Shown: in pieces, positions 54,602 to 54,802 of the stretch
Position numbering within the stretch: the stretch's first letter is position 1
Layout of the letters: each line of letters opens with the position of its first letter
Origin: Erwinia persicina NBRC 102418
GTDB lineage: Bacteria; Pseudomonadota; Gammaproteobacteria; Enterobacterales; Enterobacteriaceae
Direction of reading: 5' to 3'
DNA length: 54,802 nt
NCBI RefSeq assembly: GCF_001571305.1
Contig: NZ_BCTN01000023.1
Coordinates: 1-54,802, forward strand
Translations under genes and position numbers: made by a program
Notes under the pieces: model-generated
Seen by the model: the letters and a program-made list of their open reading frames with translations, nothing else
Database searches by the model: none
What the model was told of the DNA's origin: nothing

Positions 54602-54802
54602 GAGGTGAGTTTTTCACGAAGCGGCTGCCGTTTTCGTGTGTTGATTCAGTCAGCGAGCGAACCAGAAAGCCTCACTTCGGGCCCCCTTCGGCTCCCCGGC
54701 AAGCCGGGTCGTCAAGCCCTATGTCGCTAAGCGGCAAGCCGCCAAGCGCCACCGAACCCCTGCGGGTTTCGGCCGCGAGCGGTTTCGGTCTGATGTCCAG
54801 GC

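Overview
The window is a gene-dense stretch of a large, mosaic, low-copy plasmid from the Enterobacterales (Klebsiella/Enterobacter/Escherichia-like). The evidence is an F-type RepE initiator with two iteron arrays, P1-type ParA/ParB with a candidate parS, a second small ParA/ribbon-helix-helix partition pair, two ResD-like resolvases, umuDC behind a LexA box, a RelBE-type toxin-antitoxin pair, and an F-like 'leading region' (YubB/DUF1281, DNA methylase, KlcA/ArdB, DUF1380). Scattered transposon remnants separate the blocks.

Layout. 0-10 kb is accessory DNA: a GNAT acetyltransferase, a divergent AraC regulator/aldo-keto reductase pair, a chemotaxis receptor, a truncated recombinase, an alpha/beta hydrolase, and resolvase and IS110 fragments. 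10.7-15.9 kb is a complete microcin B17-type operon on the minus strand (mcbABCDEFG): precursor, heterocyclising synthetase, exporter and pentapeptide immunity protein. Its precursor differs from the classical one in the core peptide. 16.2-18.3 kb holds a decayed MCP, an IraP-like gene and an IS3 remnant. 18.6-24.6 kb is the maintenance core: resD, toxin-antitoxin, incC-like iterons, repE, origin iterons, parAB and parS. 24.6-30.1 kb is a patchwork of fragments and includes a 101-bp inverted repeat around a cysteine-containing gene of unknown function. 30.1-34.6 kb is a second maintenance module: parA2, an RHH gene, a HEPN-like gene, resD2 and a DUF4145 gene. It is threaded with heptamer operators spaced 11 bp apart. 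34.9-37.0 kb holds small unknown genes.

37.1-49.8 kb is the most striking part. umuC is cut in two by an approximately 10.9-kb element with 15-bp inverted ends and two adjacent tyrosine recombinases. The cargo is a fluoride-response island: a sigma70-like promoter and a fluoride (crcB-motif) riboswitch precede manganese pyrophosphatase, universal stress protein, enolase, phosphoglycerate mutase and the CrcB/Fluc fluoride channel. A TDT-family transporter, a uracil-DNA glycosylase-like protein, a beta-propeller protein and a VOC-family protein ride along. The logic would be export of fluoride plus replacement copies of two fluoride-inhibited enzymes, pyrophosphatase and enolase.

49.9-54.8 kb is the leading-region-like end. 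Its genes sit behind long GC-rich leaders, two of which are clearly related to each other.

All identifications come from reading motifs and from recall of family sequences. No database or alignment program was run.
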